Below, one piece after another: positions 1 to 6,609 of a stretch of 9,319 bases of DNA. The translations under genes were made by a program, and so were the position numbers. The stretch is from Collinsella aerofaciens (GTDB taxonomy: Bacteria > Actinomycetota > Coriobacteriia > Coriobacteriales > Coriobacteriaceae). The notes below the pieces were generated by a model. The model made no database searches. It was not told where the DNA came from and worked only from the letters and a program-made list of their open reading frames with translations. Location: NCBI RefSeq assembly GCF_028206995.1, contig NZ_JAQLFL010000001.1, positions 251,953-261,271 on the forward strand, read 5' to 3'. The stretch's first letter is position 1. The number at the start of each line of letters is the position of its first letter.

Positions 1-340
1 CGTCGGCGCCCGCCCCCAGGGCGGAGGCGACCGGCGACGGCGAGGTCACCCTGACCTGGGAGCCCGTCGAGGGCGCCGAGCGCTACGCCGTTGCGGAGGC
101 CTTCTCCAACGGCACCTACGCCACCTTCACCAAGTCCCTCACCGGGACGTCCTACACCGCCACCGACCTGCCCAACGGCTACGACCACGACTTCCTCGTC
201 CAGGCCTACGTGAACGGCCGCTGGTCCTCCTTCGGCCCCGCCAGCCTCGTGCGCTGCAGGCCTGAGGGGACCGTCAAGCCCGCGCCCGCGGCGACCGCCG
301 GCGACGGCAGCGTCGAGCTGTCGTGGGGCCGCGTGCCCGG
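1..340 (+). repeat. Direct repeat copy A (340 bp, exact)
   Basis: Read base by base, 1-340 equals 535-874 with no mismatch that I can see. The offset is 534 bp, or 178 codons, exactly two FN3 modules. Because copy A starts at the window edge, the repeat may extend further left. Identity at synonymous sites implies recent duplication or gene conversion. Confidence 0.9.
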
Positions 341-2687
341 CGCCACCAAGTACGCCGTGGCCTACCGGAACGGGTCCGGCTACCGCACGCTGACGACCTC
401 CTGCTCCGGTGAGTCCTTCAAGGCCTCCGGGCTGTCCAACGGGACGAGCTACCGATTCCTGGTGCAGGCCTGCGTCTACGGCAGGTGGACCTCCTTCTCC
501 GACTCCGATCTGGTCTCCGCGACGCCCTTCGACCCGTCGGCGCCCGCCCCCAGGGCGGAGGCGACCGGCGACGGCGAGGTCACCCTGACCTGGGAGCCCG
601 TCGAGGGCGCCGAGCGCTACGCCGTTGCGGAGGCCTTCTCCAACGGCACCTACGCCACCTTCACCAAGTCCCTCACCGGGACGTCCTACACCGCCACCGA
701 CCTGCCCAACGGCTACGACCACGACTTCCTCGTCCAGGCCTACGTGAACGGCCGCTGGTCCTCCTTCGGCCCCGCCAGCCTCGTGCGCTGCAGGCCTGAG
801 GGGACCGTCAAGCCCGCGCCCGCGGCGACCGCCGGCGACGGCAGCGTCGAGCTGTCGTGGGGCCGCGTGCCCGGGGCGAATCAATATGTAGTTTCGTGTT
901 CGAACGGTAAGTCGTATAGATTGAAATCCCATCAAACTAGCGTTGAAATCAAGGGTTTGAAAAACGGTGAAGAATATACGTTCTATGTTAGGGCAAAGAT
1001 TTACGACCGTTTGACCGCTCTTGAGGATACTGACTACATCACCTGTATGCCGTACTCTCTTATTTCTCCTAAGGTTAGCGTTTCTGCTGTTGGCGATGGG
1101 ACGGTGAACCTTAAGTGGAATCCAGTTGCCGGTGCATTACGATATGCGATTGCATATAAAACAAATAAAGGATACAAGACTGTCACCTATGACTGTCTTA
1201 ATACTGAATTCACCATTAATGGACTTACCAATGGTCAGAAGTATTCATTTATTGTTCAAGCTAATATTGATGGCCGCTGGTCTCCTTTTGGGAGCAAGGA
1301 CCTTGTTACCGCTATTCCCGAAGATCCTAATGCTCCGAAGCCTCATTTAGAGAAAGCTACGGCGACCTCCTGCGTTCTTTCGTGGAATCAGATTCCTGGA
1401 GCAGAGAGGTACGCGGTTGCTCTTAAGACTGGAAATAGCTACAAGACGTATTCTCTTGATGTCAAAGAGCCCTCGTATCTGGTTTCTGGCTTGAATCCCG
1501 GTAGTACTTATCGTTTCCTTGTGCAAGCATTTGTAAATGGAAGATGGAGCTCTTCCTCGGACGCATATTTATGTGAAGCCGTTCTTGAGGACGTTCGTTC
1601 CCCTCAAAATGTTAAGGCCACTTGTCCTGGCGATGGAAAAATACAGCTTACTTGGGACTTTGTTCCCAATGCAACGCGATACGCGATTGCAGAGTATAAG
1701 AATGGCTCATATGTAACGTTCACGACTAATTGTTTGAGCACTAGCTATACGGTTTCCGACCTTACGAATGGACGCAATCACAGGTTTCTTGTGCAATCTT
1801 ACGTAGATGGAGCCTGGTCTGCTTACGGTGATGCGCTGCTTGTGGACGCAGTTCCACATGGTGTAATTACTCCTCGTGTAACTGGTAAAGCTGGGGATCT
1901 TTGTGCAAATCTATCTTGGAGTAAGGTGTCGGGCGCCGCGCGTTATGCTATCGCGGTAAAGACGAATAGTGGCTATAAAACTTATACATACAACTGCACT
2001 GGCAATTCGTATAGAGTTGAAGGACTAAACGGTGGACAGACCTATCAGTTTGTCGTTCAGGCTTATCTCGATGGCGTATGGTCGCCTTTTGATGAAGACG
2101 ACCTGGTTAGTGTAAAGCCGACGGGCACGAATGACACTGTATTTGGCATTCCGCGCCTAACCGTTGTTAATTGGCTGACGAGCCATCAATACAATGGCTA
2201 TTATCTTGGTACTCGATATTCAAGTGGCTTTTCATATCAGACTTGCTTGTACCCTAACGGCGCTCCAGGGCCCGGGGGCTACACCGGTATGAACTGCACT
2301 GGTTTTGTTGCCCATGTATTTAGATCTCTTGGCGTAAACGTTGATGCAGTCGCAGCCAACAACAACCATACTCCGTGGGGTGCGGGGCCCGGCGGCGGCG
2401 GCTATATCAATGCGTGGCGCTGGTATGGTTATGCAATTGACTCTGGCTGTAAGGTTTATCACTTCAACACAGTTGCCGATATGTTGAATAGCGGATTGGC
2501 TAAGAAGGGCGATGTGATTTTCTTTAAAACAGATGGTTCTATCGATTGCCATATTGGATTTTTCTGGGGAGATAACTCCCATGACAATAAGATGTGGCAC
2601 CAAATTTTGCCTGGCAACCTGATTGGCCCTTGTTTTAATAACGCTAATAAAAGTGAGGTTCGTCAGCAGTGTGTGCTCATCAAATAG
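3..2687 (+). CDS. Secreted multi-FN3 NlpC/P60-family peptidoglycan hydrolase (5'-truncated by window edge)
   Basis: The frame is open from the left edge, so the start and the presumed signal peptide lie outside. 894 residues are visible, ending at TAG 2685-2687. Eight FN3-like modules of 86-90 residues begin near nt 3, 273, 537, 807, 1065, 1332, 1596 and 1866. Each has a core Trp (LSW/LTW), an RYA(V/I)A strand, an NGxxYxFLVQA strand and usually a GRWS motif. The C-terminal domain (about 2142-2687) has NlpC/P60-like marks: Cys in MNCTGFV (residue 765 of the visible part), KKGDVIFF, His in DCHIGFFWG (residue 850), and a possible third polar residue, His866, in MWHQI. Family knowledge: such enzymes cleave stem-peptide bonds outside the cell. 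The Cys-His gap of about 85 residues is long and holds a Gly-rich insertion. Codon use switches abruptly from very GC-rich to AT-rich near 874. A CHAP-like cysteine amidase is the alternative. High confidence in the architecture, moderate in the exact peptidase family. Confidence 0.85.
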   Translation, partial: SAPAPRAEATGDGEVTLTWEPVEGAERYAVAEAFSNGTYATFTKSLTGTSYTATDLPNGYDHDFLVQAYVNGRWSSFGPASLVRCRPEGTVKPAPAATAGDGSVELSWGRVPGATKYAVAYRNGSGYRTLTTSCSGESFKASGLSNGTSYRFLVQACVYGRWTSFSDSDLVSATPFDPSAPAPRAEATGDGEVTLTWEPVEGAERYAVAEAFSNGTYATFTKSLTGTSYTATDLPNGYDHDFLVQAYVNGRWSSFGPASLVRCRPEGTVKPAPAATAGDGSVELSWGRVPGANQYVVSCSNGKSYRLKSHQTSVEIKGLKNGEEYTFYVRAKIYDRLTALEDTDYITCMPYSLISPKVSVSAVGDGTVNLKWNPVAGALRYAIAYKTNKGYKTVTYDCLNTEFTINGLTNGQKYSFIVQANIDGRWSPFGSKDLVTAIPEDPNAPKPHLEKATATSCVLSWNQIPGAERYAVALKTGNSYKTYSLDVKEPSYLVSGLNPGSTYRFLVQAFVNGRWSSSSDAYLCEAVLEDVRSPQNVKATCPGDGKIQLTWDFVPNATRYAIAEYKNGSYVTFTTNCLSTSYTVSDLTNGRNHRFLVQSYVDGAWSAYGDALLVDAVPHGVITPRVTGKAGDLCANLSWSKVSGAARYAIAVKTNSGYKTYTYNCTGNSYRVEGLNGGQTYQFVVQAYLDGVWSPFDEDDLVSVKPTGTNDTVFGIPRLTVVNWLTSHQYNGYYLGTRYSSGFSYQTCLYPNGAPGPGGYTGMNCTGFVAHVFRSLGVNVDAVAANNNHTPWGAGPGGGGYINAWRWYGYAIDSGCKVYHFNTVADMLNSGLAKKGDVIFFKTDGSIDCHIGFFWGDNSHDNKMWHQILPGNLIGPCFNNANKSEVRQQCVLIK
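535..874 (+). repeat. Direct repeat copy B (340 bp, exact)
   Basis: Second copy of the sequence at 1-340. It stops matching at 875, where copy A continues with GC-rich codons for ATKYAVAY and copy B continues with AT-rich codons for ANQYVVSC. The end of the repeat therefore coincides with the base-composition break. The stretch between the copies (341-534) has no second copy in the window. Confidence 0.9.
868..890. other. Left composition junction inside FN3 module 4
   Basis: GC content drops sharply here. By hand count, 541-600 has 49 of 60 G/C, whereas 1141-1200 has 20 of 60. The change falls just after the VPG motif, within an uninterrupted reading frame. It is also the last base of the exact 340-bp repeat. 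No insertion-sequence end, tRNA or attachment-like duplication is visible. Confidence 0.7.
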
Positions 2688-2723
2688 GCCCGGCGTTCGT
2701 TTGATGATTGCCTTCACTATGAT

Positions 2724-2752
2724 TTGACGGTTCGCTTAATCGAATGCATCAT
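2724..2752 (+). promoter_or_regulatory. Candidate sigma-70-type promoter for the glycan operon
   Basis: In the 98-bp gap after the hydrolase stop, TTGACG (2724-2729) is followed after 17 bp by CATCAT (2747-2752), which matches TATAAT at four of six positions. It lies about 30 bp upstream of the glycosyltransferase start and is the best candidate in the gap. The -10 is weak and I see no operator-like palindrome, so this is a suggestion only. No clear terminator was found after the hydrolase, so read-through from upstream is also possible. Confidence 0.35.
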
Positions 2753-2785
2753 GAGTAGGTTATTAAACTCAATCTAAGGCTAGTT

Positions 2786-3715
2786 ATGGATTTCTCAGTT
2801 GTAATTCCAGTTTATGGTTGTAAAGAGGCGCTGCCCGAACTGCATAAGCGAATCGTTGATGTTTTTGAAAAGATGGAGGCGTCTTTCGAGCTCGTTCTTG
2901 TTGACGACCACGATCCATATGATTCGTGGTCTGTTGTGCAGTCGATATGCGACGCTGATGAACGTGTGTATGGAATCAAGCTTGCTCGTAATTTTGGCCA
3001 AATTCGTGCAATCACTGCGGGTCTTGACTGTTGCCATGGTGATTGGGTTGTCGTAATGGATTGCGACCTTCAGGATAGGCCGGAGGCCATTCCCCAGCTC
3101 TATAATAAAGCTCTGGAGGGCTTCGATGTCGTCTTTGCAAAAAGGGTAGAGCGAAAAGATAGCGCTTTGACCATGGCGTTGTCTCGAGCTTTTTATAAAG
3201 TGTATGAGTATTTTACTGACGGTAGTTATGATCCTTCACTTTGCAACTTCAGTATTGCTCGTCGCGCGGTAATTTCTCAGTATTGTTCAATGCGTGAACA
3301 TAACCGTGGATACACGATGTTTATTAAGTGGCTTGGGTTTAGGCAAACTGCGATAGAGATAGTTGGCGATGAACGCTTTGCAGGTGAGTCTTCCTATAGT
3401 TTTAGGAAAAAGCTAAATATGGCGTTTGAGCTTATTACCGCCCAGTCTAATAAGCCTTTGAAATTTGCGGTTAACGTTGGCTTTGCAATGTCCTTCGTTG
3501 CCTTGCTCGTTCTAATTGCAGCGATAGTTCAGAAAATCTGTGTTCCGGGAATTCAAGTTGGATGGACTAGCCTTCTTTGTTCCATCTTTTTTATGGGTGG
3601 GCTCATTTTGTCTGCAATTGGAATCGTTGGACTGTACGTCGGCAATATTTTTACTGAGGTTAAAAATAGACCTCTGTATGTGATTGAAAAAGAGTGCAAT
3701 GGAAAGGATGAGTAA
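2786..3715 (+). CDS. Membrane-anchored GT2 glycosyltransferase, ArnC/GtrB/DPM1-like (polyprenyl-phosphate sugar transferase)
   Basis: 309 residues, matching the usual 300-330 of this family. The N-terminal GT-A fold shows VVIPVYG (residues 5-11), VLVDDHD (37-43) and the metal-binding acidic cluster MDCDLQDRPE (91-100). Next come RFAGESSYSFRKKL (197-210) and two C-terminal membrane helices at about 227-250 and 260-287. This layout is typical of enzymes that transfer a sugar from a nucleotide donor to undecaprenyl phosphate on the inner face of the membrane, such as ArnC and GtrB. The ATG has a Shine-Dalgarno AAGG at 2776-2779, six bases upstream. The next gene starts three bases after its stop. 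The aminotransferase at the operon end suggests an amino-deoxy sugar donor, but the true donor cannot be read from the sequence. Confidence 0.87.
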   Translation: MDFSVVIPVYGCKEALPELHKRIVDVFEKMEASFELVLVDDHDPYDSWSVVQSICDADERVYGIKLARNFGQIRAITAGLDCCHGDWVVVMDCDLQDRPEAIPQLYNKALEGFDVVFAKRVERKDSALTMALSRAFYKVYEYFTDGSYDPSLCNFSIARRAVISQYCSMREHNRGYTMFIKWLGFRQTAIEIVGDERFAGESSYSFRKKLNMAFELITAQSNKPLKFAVNVGFAMSFVALLVLIAAIVQKICVPGIQVGWTSLLCSIFFMGGLILSAIGIVGLYVGNIFTEVKNRPLYVIEKECNGKDE

Positions 3716-3718
3716 GCT

Positions 3719-4741
3719 ATGGTAATTGTTATTGGAGCAACCAGTTTTATTGGTATGTATACCGTTGACGAGCTTGTCAAATCAGGCAAACAAGTTATTG
3801 CTACCGGTAGGAATGAACGACTTCGTCCTTTCCTTGAAGACATGGGTGCCGAGTTTATTAGTCTCGATATTACTAAGCCTGAAGATTTTTCAAAACTCCC
3901 TGCTGATAACGTCGAGGGCGTAATTCTTCTAGCTGGTTTGCTTCCTGCCAATGCAACTGCTGATTTGGTTAACGAAGAGAATGCCATCGATTACGTTAGA
4001 GTGAACACTATGGGCACAGTGAACGTGCTCGAGTATTGCAGGACGAATGGTATCAAGAAGATAATTTCCGCCACTACCTATGGTGATGTCTCTGGGGCAT
4101 GGAGAAAGGACTATGCCATTACTGAGGATGAGCCCAGGAATTTCTCCTTTACTGGTGACCACGCTGTCTATACCATCACGAAGAATGCTGCCAACGATTT
4201 GATTGAGTATTATTCGCAGCAACATGGTCTTCAGGGGGCAGTGTTCCGTTTTCCTCCGGTTTACGGCGTTGGGCCTCATGGCACAATCTTAGTTGATGGT
4301 AAGCCGTACAAGTCTGCTATCCAAGTCTGGATCGAAAAGGCCGCGTCCGGACAGAACCTTGAGATATGGGGAGACCCTCATATCTCAAGAGACATTATCT
4401 ATGTGAAGGATGTTGCTCGGGCATATCGAATGGCTTTGGAAAGCGATTCAACGCATGGGCTTTATAACATGACTAGCGGGGTTCCTTTGGAGCTTGAAGA
4501 TCAGGCTCGTGCAGTTATCGAGGTATTTGGCGACAGCTCTAAATCGAAAATCGTTTACAGGCCGGAGCTCAAGAACAACACCCCTTCATTTTTGTTCGAT
4601 ATGAGTAAGGCTGAGCGTGATTTCGGCTTTGTTCCAGCTTATAGAGACTATTATTCGATGATGCTCGATTATAAGGCTGAGATGGAAAGCGGCCGCTGGA
4701 ATGATTTCGAAAAGAACTCTTCGGCCAATTGGGAGAAGTAA
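3719..4741 (+). CDS. NAD(P)-dependent extended-SDR sugar epimerase/dehydratase/reductase
   Basis: 340 residues, normal for extended SDRs. The N-terminal Rossmann motif is VIGATSFIG (residues 4-12), a GxxxxxG form in which the middle Gly is replaced by Ser. The catalytic pair is Tyr151 and Lys155 in YTITK. The usual Ser/Thr is supplied by ISATTYG (116-122). Typical late motifs follow: RFPPVYGVGPHG (177-188) and RDIIYVKDVARA (224-235). It probably acts on a nucleotide sugar, as an epimerase, dehydratase or C4-reductase; the sequence does not decide which. It lacks the RmlB and GalE signatures I would recognise. The start lies three bases after the glycosyltransferase stop, with a GGAAAGG ribosome site inside the end of that gene. 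It is co-transcribed with a WecE-type aminotransferase, so a dTDP-sugar substrate is plausible. Confidence 0.82.
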   Translation: MVIVIGATSFIGMYTVDELVKSGKQVIATGRNERLRPFLEDMGAEFISLDITKPEDFSKLPADNVEGVILLAGLLPANATADLVNEENAIDYVRVNTMGTVNVLEYCRTNGIKKIISATTYGDVSGAWRKDYAITEDEPRNFSFTGDHAVYTITKNAANDLIEYYSQQHGLQGAVFRFPPVYGVGPHGTILVDGKPYKSAIQVWIEKAASGQNLEIWGDPHISRDIIYVKDVARAYRMALESDSTHGLYNMTSGVPLELEDQARAVIEVFGDSSKSKIVYRPELKNNTPSFLFDMSKAERDFGFVPAYRDYYSMMLDYKAEMESGRWNDFEKNSSANWEK

Positions 4742-4743
4742 AG

Positions 4744-5892
4744 ATGTCGAAAAAGCTCGCTATTATCGGTGCGTCTGATTTTCAAAATCCATTGATTCTT
4801 AAGGCCAAACAACTTGGCTTCGAAACGCATGTTTTCGCATGGGAATGCGGCGATATTGGCGAGCGCACTGCTGACTATTTCTATCCTATTAGTATTACCG
4901 AAATCGATCAAATTGCTGAGAAGTGTAGCTCTATCGGTATTGACGGTATTTGTTCTATCGGTACGGATCTCGGCAACATTACTGTTTCTAAGGTTGCCGA
5001 CAAACTCGGTCTGTGTGCCAATTCAGTTGACTGCATCGACGTATCCACAAATAAGCACTTAATGCGTGAAGCCTTTTTCAAAAATGGAGACCCTTCCCCT
5101 AAAAGCTACCAGGTGACCGACCTTACAGATATTGATGGTTTAGATCTCACTTATCCAATAATCGTAAAGCCTGTTGACAGGTCTGGTAGTCGTTGCATCA
5201 CTAAGCTTCAGTCTTCAGAAGGACTTGAGGATGCCGTCCGCGCTGCAATCAATGTTTCCTTTTCTAAGGCATGTGTCGTTGAAGAGTTTTTTACTGGCAT
5301 TGAATTTAGTGTTGAATTTGTTTCTTGGAAAGGCGAGCATCACTTTCTTGCACTGACGAGGAAATACACAACTGGAGCTCCGCATTTCATTGAAACTGGT
5401 CACTTACAGCCTGCACCCGTTTCAGATTCTTTACGTTCCAAAATCATTGAAGTTGTTTCTCACGCCCTAGATTCTTTGGGAGTTGAATTTGGCGCTTCTC
5501 ATTCAGAGATTTTGGTTAATGAGAATGAGGATATTCGTATTGTCGAAATTGGTAGCCGCATGGGTGGCGACTGTATCGGCAGCGATCTCGTGGAACTCTC
5601 AACGGGAGTTGATTTCTTGGGTGCAGTAATTTCTGTTGCTACTGGGCGTGAGCCCGACCTGAGTGTCTCTGAGCATCCTGAATGCGCCATGATTCGATTT
5701 ATTTTTGATGGCGAAGACTTAGCGATGTTTCGACAAGCAGAATGCGATAGGAATGTGAGGGTCGAGCGAAGTTCTGTGGACAATGACATGGAGCATGAAA
5801 TTGTCGATAGCGGCAGCAGATACGGCTTCTATATCCTGACTTCAGATTCGATTGATAATTTGGAAAAGTACTTGCCGAAGCGAGGCGTATAG
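4744..5892 (+). CDS. ATP-grasp carboxylate-amine ligase-like protein
   Basis: 382 residues from ATG 4744, preferred over the in-frame TTG at 4729 because GGGAG (4731-4735) sits eight bases before the ATG and MSKKLAIIGAS is a proper first strand. ATP-grasp marks: YPIIVKPVDRSGSRCI (137-152) with Lys142 and the flexible loop, VVEEFFTGIEFSVE (178-191), SHSEI with Glu255, and VEIGSRMGGDCI (267-278) with Glu268 as a metal ligand. Family members activate a carboxylate as acyl-phosphate and join it to an amine, as in PurK, CarB and the dipeptide ligases. Between a sugar SDR and a sugar aminotransferase it may acylate the sugar amine with an amino acid or other acid; this is inference. It starts three bases after the SDR stop. 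No membrane segment is seen, so it is cytoplasmic. Confidence 0.82.
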   Translation: MSKKLAIIGASDFQNPLILKAKQLGFETHVFAWECGDIGERTADYFYPISITEIDQIAEKCSSIGIDGICSIGTDLGNITVSKVADKLGLCANSVDCIDVSTNKHLMREAFFKNGDPSPKSYQVTDLTDIDGLDLTYPIIVKPVDRSGSRCITKLQSSEGLEDAVRAAINVSFSKACVVEEFFTGIEFSVEFVSWKGEHHFLALTRKYTTGAPHFIETGHLQPAPVSDSLRSKIIEVVSHALDSLGVEFGASHSEILVNENEDIRIVEIGSRMGGDCIGSDLVELSTGVDFLGAVISVATGREPDLSVSEHPECAMIRFIFDGEDLAMFRQAECDRNVRVERSSVDNDMEHEIVDSGSRYGFYILTSDSIDNLEKYLPKRGV

Positions 5893-5898
5893 AAATTG
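5882..5898 (+). promoter_or_regulatory. Ribosome binding site with TTG start of the first SMR gene
   Basis: GAGG at 5882-5885 lies ten bases before TTG 5896-5898. The nearby ATG at 5903 is in a different frame and cannot start this protein, so the rare TTG start is chosen. The spacing is slightly long and the start codon weak, so this gene may be translated poorly unless coupled to the ATP-grasp gene, whose stop is three bases upstream. Confidence 0.5.
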
Positions 5899-6246
5899 AA
5901 AAATGGACGCGTTTTCTTAGCGCTTCATCTGCTATTGGTTTTGTATTCCTGTAGCGGTATCTTAAGTAAGTTTGCGGCAGGCTATCCTTTTCTATCTTTC
6001 GGTTTTTGTGTCTGCTATGCCGGAATTATCATGCTGCTTGGCATTTATGCTATTTGCTGGCAACAAATTATTAAACGACTGCCATTAACGACAGCCTATG
6101 CCAATCGCGCCGTTACAGTTGTATGGGGCATGGTATGGGGTGTAATTGTCTTTAAGGAGCAGCTTGGCTTTCTTCAGGTTGCCGGAGGCATTATTGTATT
6201 AATTGGCGTGGCTTTGTTTGCCTCTTCAGATTCCGATGCTGCTTAG
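5896..6246 (+). CDS. Small DMT/SMR (EamA-like) four-helix membrane protein, subunit 1
   Basis: 116 residues with four predicted membrane helices at about 5-25, 32-55, 65-85 and 92-110. The second half carries the drug/metabolite-transporter pattern AYANRAVTVVWGMVWGVIVF, then KEQLGF, then a Gly-rich last helix. The length and topology match SMR proteins such as ArnE (about 111 residues), half the size of full EamA transporters. A second SMR gene follows 12 bp downstream, and such adjacent pairs often form heterodimers. With an ArnC-like transferase in the same operon, flipping of an undecaprenyl-phosphate-linked sugar is the most attractive role. General efflux is the alternative. TTG start as argued in the ribosome-site entry. 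Confidence 0.8.
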   Translation: MKNGRVFLALHLLLVLYSCSGILSKFAAGYPFLSFGFCVCYAGIIMLLGIYAICWQQIIKRLPLTTAYANRAVTVVWGMVWGVIVFKEQLGFLQVAGGIIVLIGVALFASSDSDAA

Positions 6247-6261
6247 GAGGGAAGTGCTGTG
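6245..6261 (+). promoter_or_regulatory. Strong Shine-Dalgarno with GTG start of the second SMR gene
   Basis: AGGAGG at 6245-6250 overlaps the TAG stop of the first SMR gene (6244-6246) and lies eight bases before GTG 6259-6261. It is the best-matching ribosome site in the operon and fixes the GTG as the start. The overlap suggests the two subunits are translated together. Confidence 0.75.
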
Positions 6262-6609
6262 GATTTTCGATATGCCTTGCTCCTTCTCCTCGGTGTTTTT
6301 ATTAGTGCAATATCTCAAGTAATGCTAAAGAAGGCTGCTCTTAAGACGTATGACAGCAGGGTTCGAGAGTATCTGAACCCTCTAGTGATTTGCGCTTACT
6401 TCCTTTTCGTTTGTACGACCTTTCTTTCGATTTTTGCTTATAAAGGGATTCCCCTTTCCATGGGTCCGTTGTTGGAAGCCACCAGCTACATATATGTGAC
6501 AATATTCGGTATTACGATTTTTCATGAGAAAATGTCTCGGCGGAAGTGGATTTCACTGCTTCTTATTTTGCTTGGTATCGGACTATATTCATTTGGAGCT
6601 GCTATATGA
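6259..6609 (+). CDS. Small DMT/SMR (EamA-like) four-helix membrane protein, subunit 2
   Basis: 116 residues, the same length as its neighbour but clearly diverged from it. Helices fall at about 4-24, 40-61, 67-88 and 96-115. Marks include ISAISQVMLKKAA (15-27), typical of the first SMR helix and reminiscent of ArnF, and GITIFHEKMSRRKW (84-97), matching the conserved acidic/basic turn between helices 3 and 4 in DMT proteins. Most likely the partner of the preceding protein in a heterodimeric inner-membrane transporter or flippase for a lipid-linked sugar. The stop TGA overlaps the ATG of the aminotransferase (ATGA at 6606-6609), implying translational coupling. Function is inferred from family and context only. 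Confidence 0.8.
   Translation: MDFRYALLLLLGVFISAISQVMLKKAALKTYDSRVREYLNPLVICAYFLFVCTTFLSIFAYKGIPLSMGPLLEATSYIYVTIFGITIFHEKMSRRKWISLLLILLGIGLYSFGAAI

Larger units (their letters stand above)
3..2129 (+). repeat. Array of eight FN3-like modules (protein-level repeat)
   Basis: Eight consecutive modules start at about 3, 273, 537, 807, 1065, 1332, 1596 and 1866. DNA periods are 258-270 bp, always a multiple of 3. Modules 1-3 and the first quarter of module 4 are GC-rich, and modules 1 and 3 are identical. Modules 5-8 are AT-rich and diverged from each other in DNA while keeping the same protein motifs. Module 4 is the outlier: its second half lacks the FLVQAYVNGRWS signature and reads FYVRAKIYDRLTALED instead. 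Such modules usually act as spacers or wall/glycan-binding units; binding is not shown by the sequence. Confidence 0.85.

Noticed and set aside
210..212. GTG at 210 as the start of the left hydrolase
   Set aside because: It encodes the Val of the conserved YVNGRW motif inside FN3 module 1, has no ribosome site, and the frame is open to the window edge.
485..799. 104-codon open frame on the plus strand
   Set aside because: Out of frame with the FN3 array; its Arg/Leu-rich product is the usual by-product of GC-rich DNA, and it follows the repeat of the real gene.
2232..2717. 161-codon open frame on the minus strand
   Set aside because: Lies antisense to the NlpC/P60 domain, which has clear catalytic motifs; no ribosome site or family resemblance seen.
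2688..2785. Terminator after the left hydrolase
   Set aside because: Only weak, short inverted matches (TGATG/CATCA) without a T-run were found.
3553..3987. 144-codon open frame on the minus strand
   Set aside because: Antisense across the junction of two well-supported genes (glycosyltransferase and SDR); no recognisable motifs.
4729..4743. TTG at 4729 as start of the ATP-grasp gene
   Set aside because: It would overlap the SDR gene and the Shine-Dalgarno; ATG 4744 has ideal spacing and begins the first beta strand.
6546..6605. ATG at 6546 as start of the aminotransferase
   Set aside because: The extra 20 residues read the SMR gene out of frame and have no WecE counterpart; ATG 6606 forms a classic ATGA overlap.
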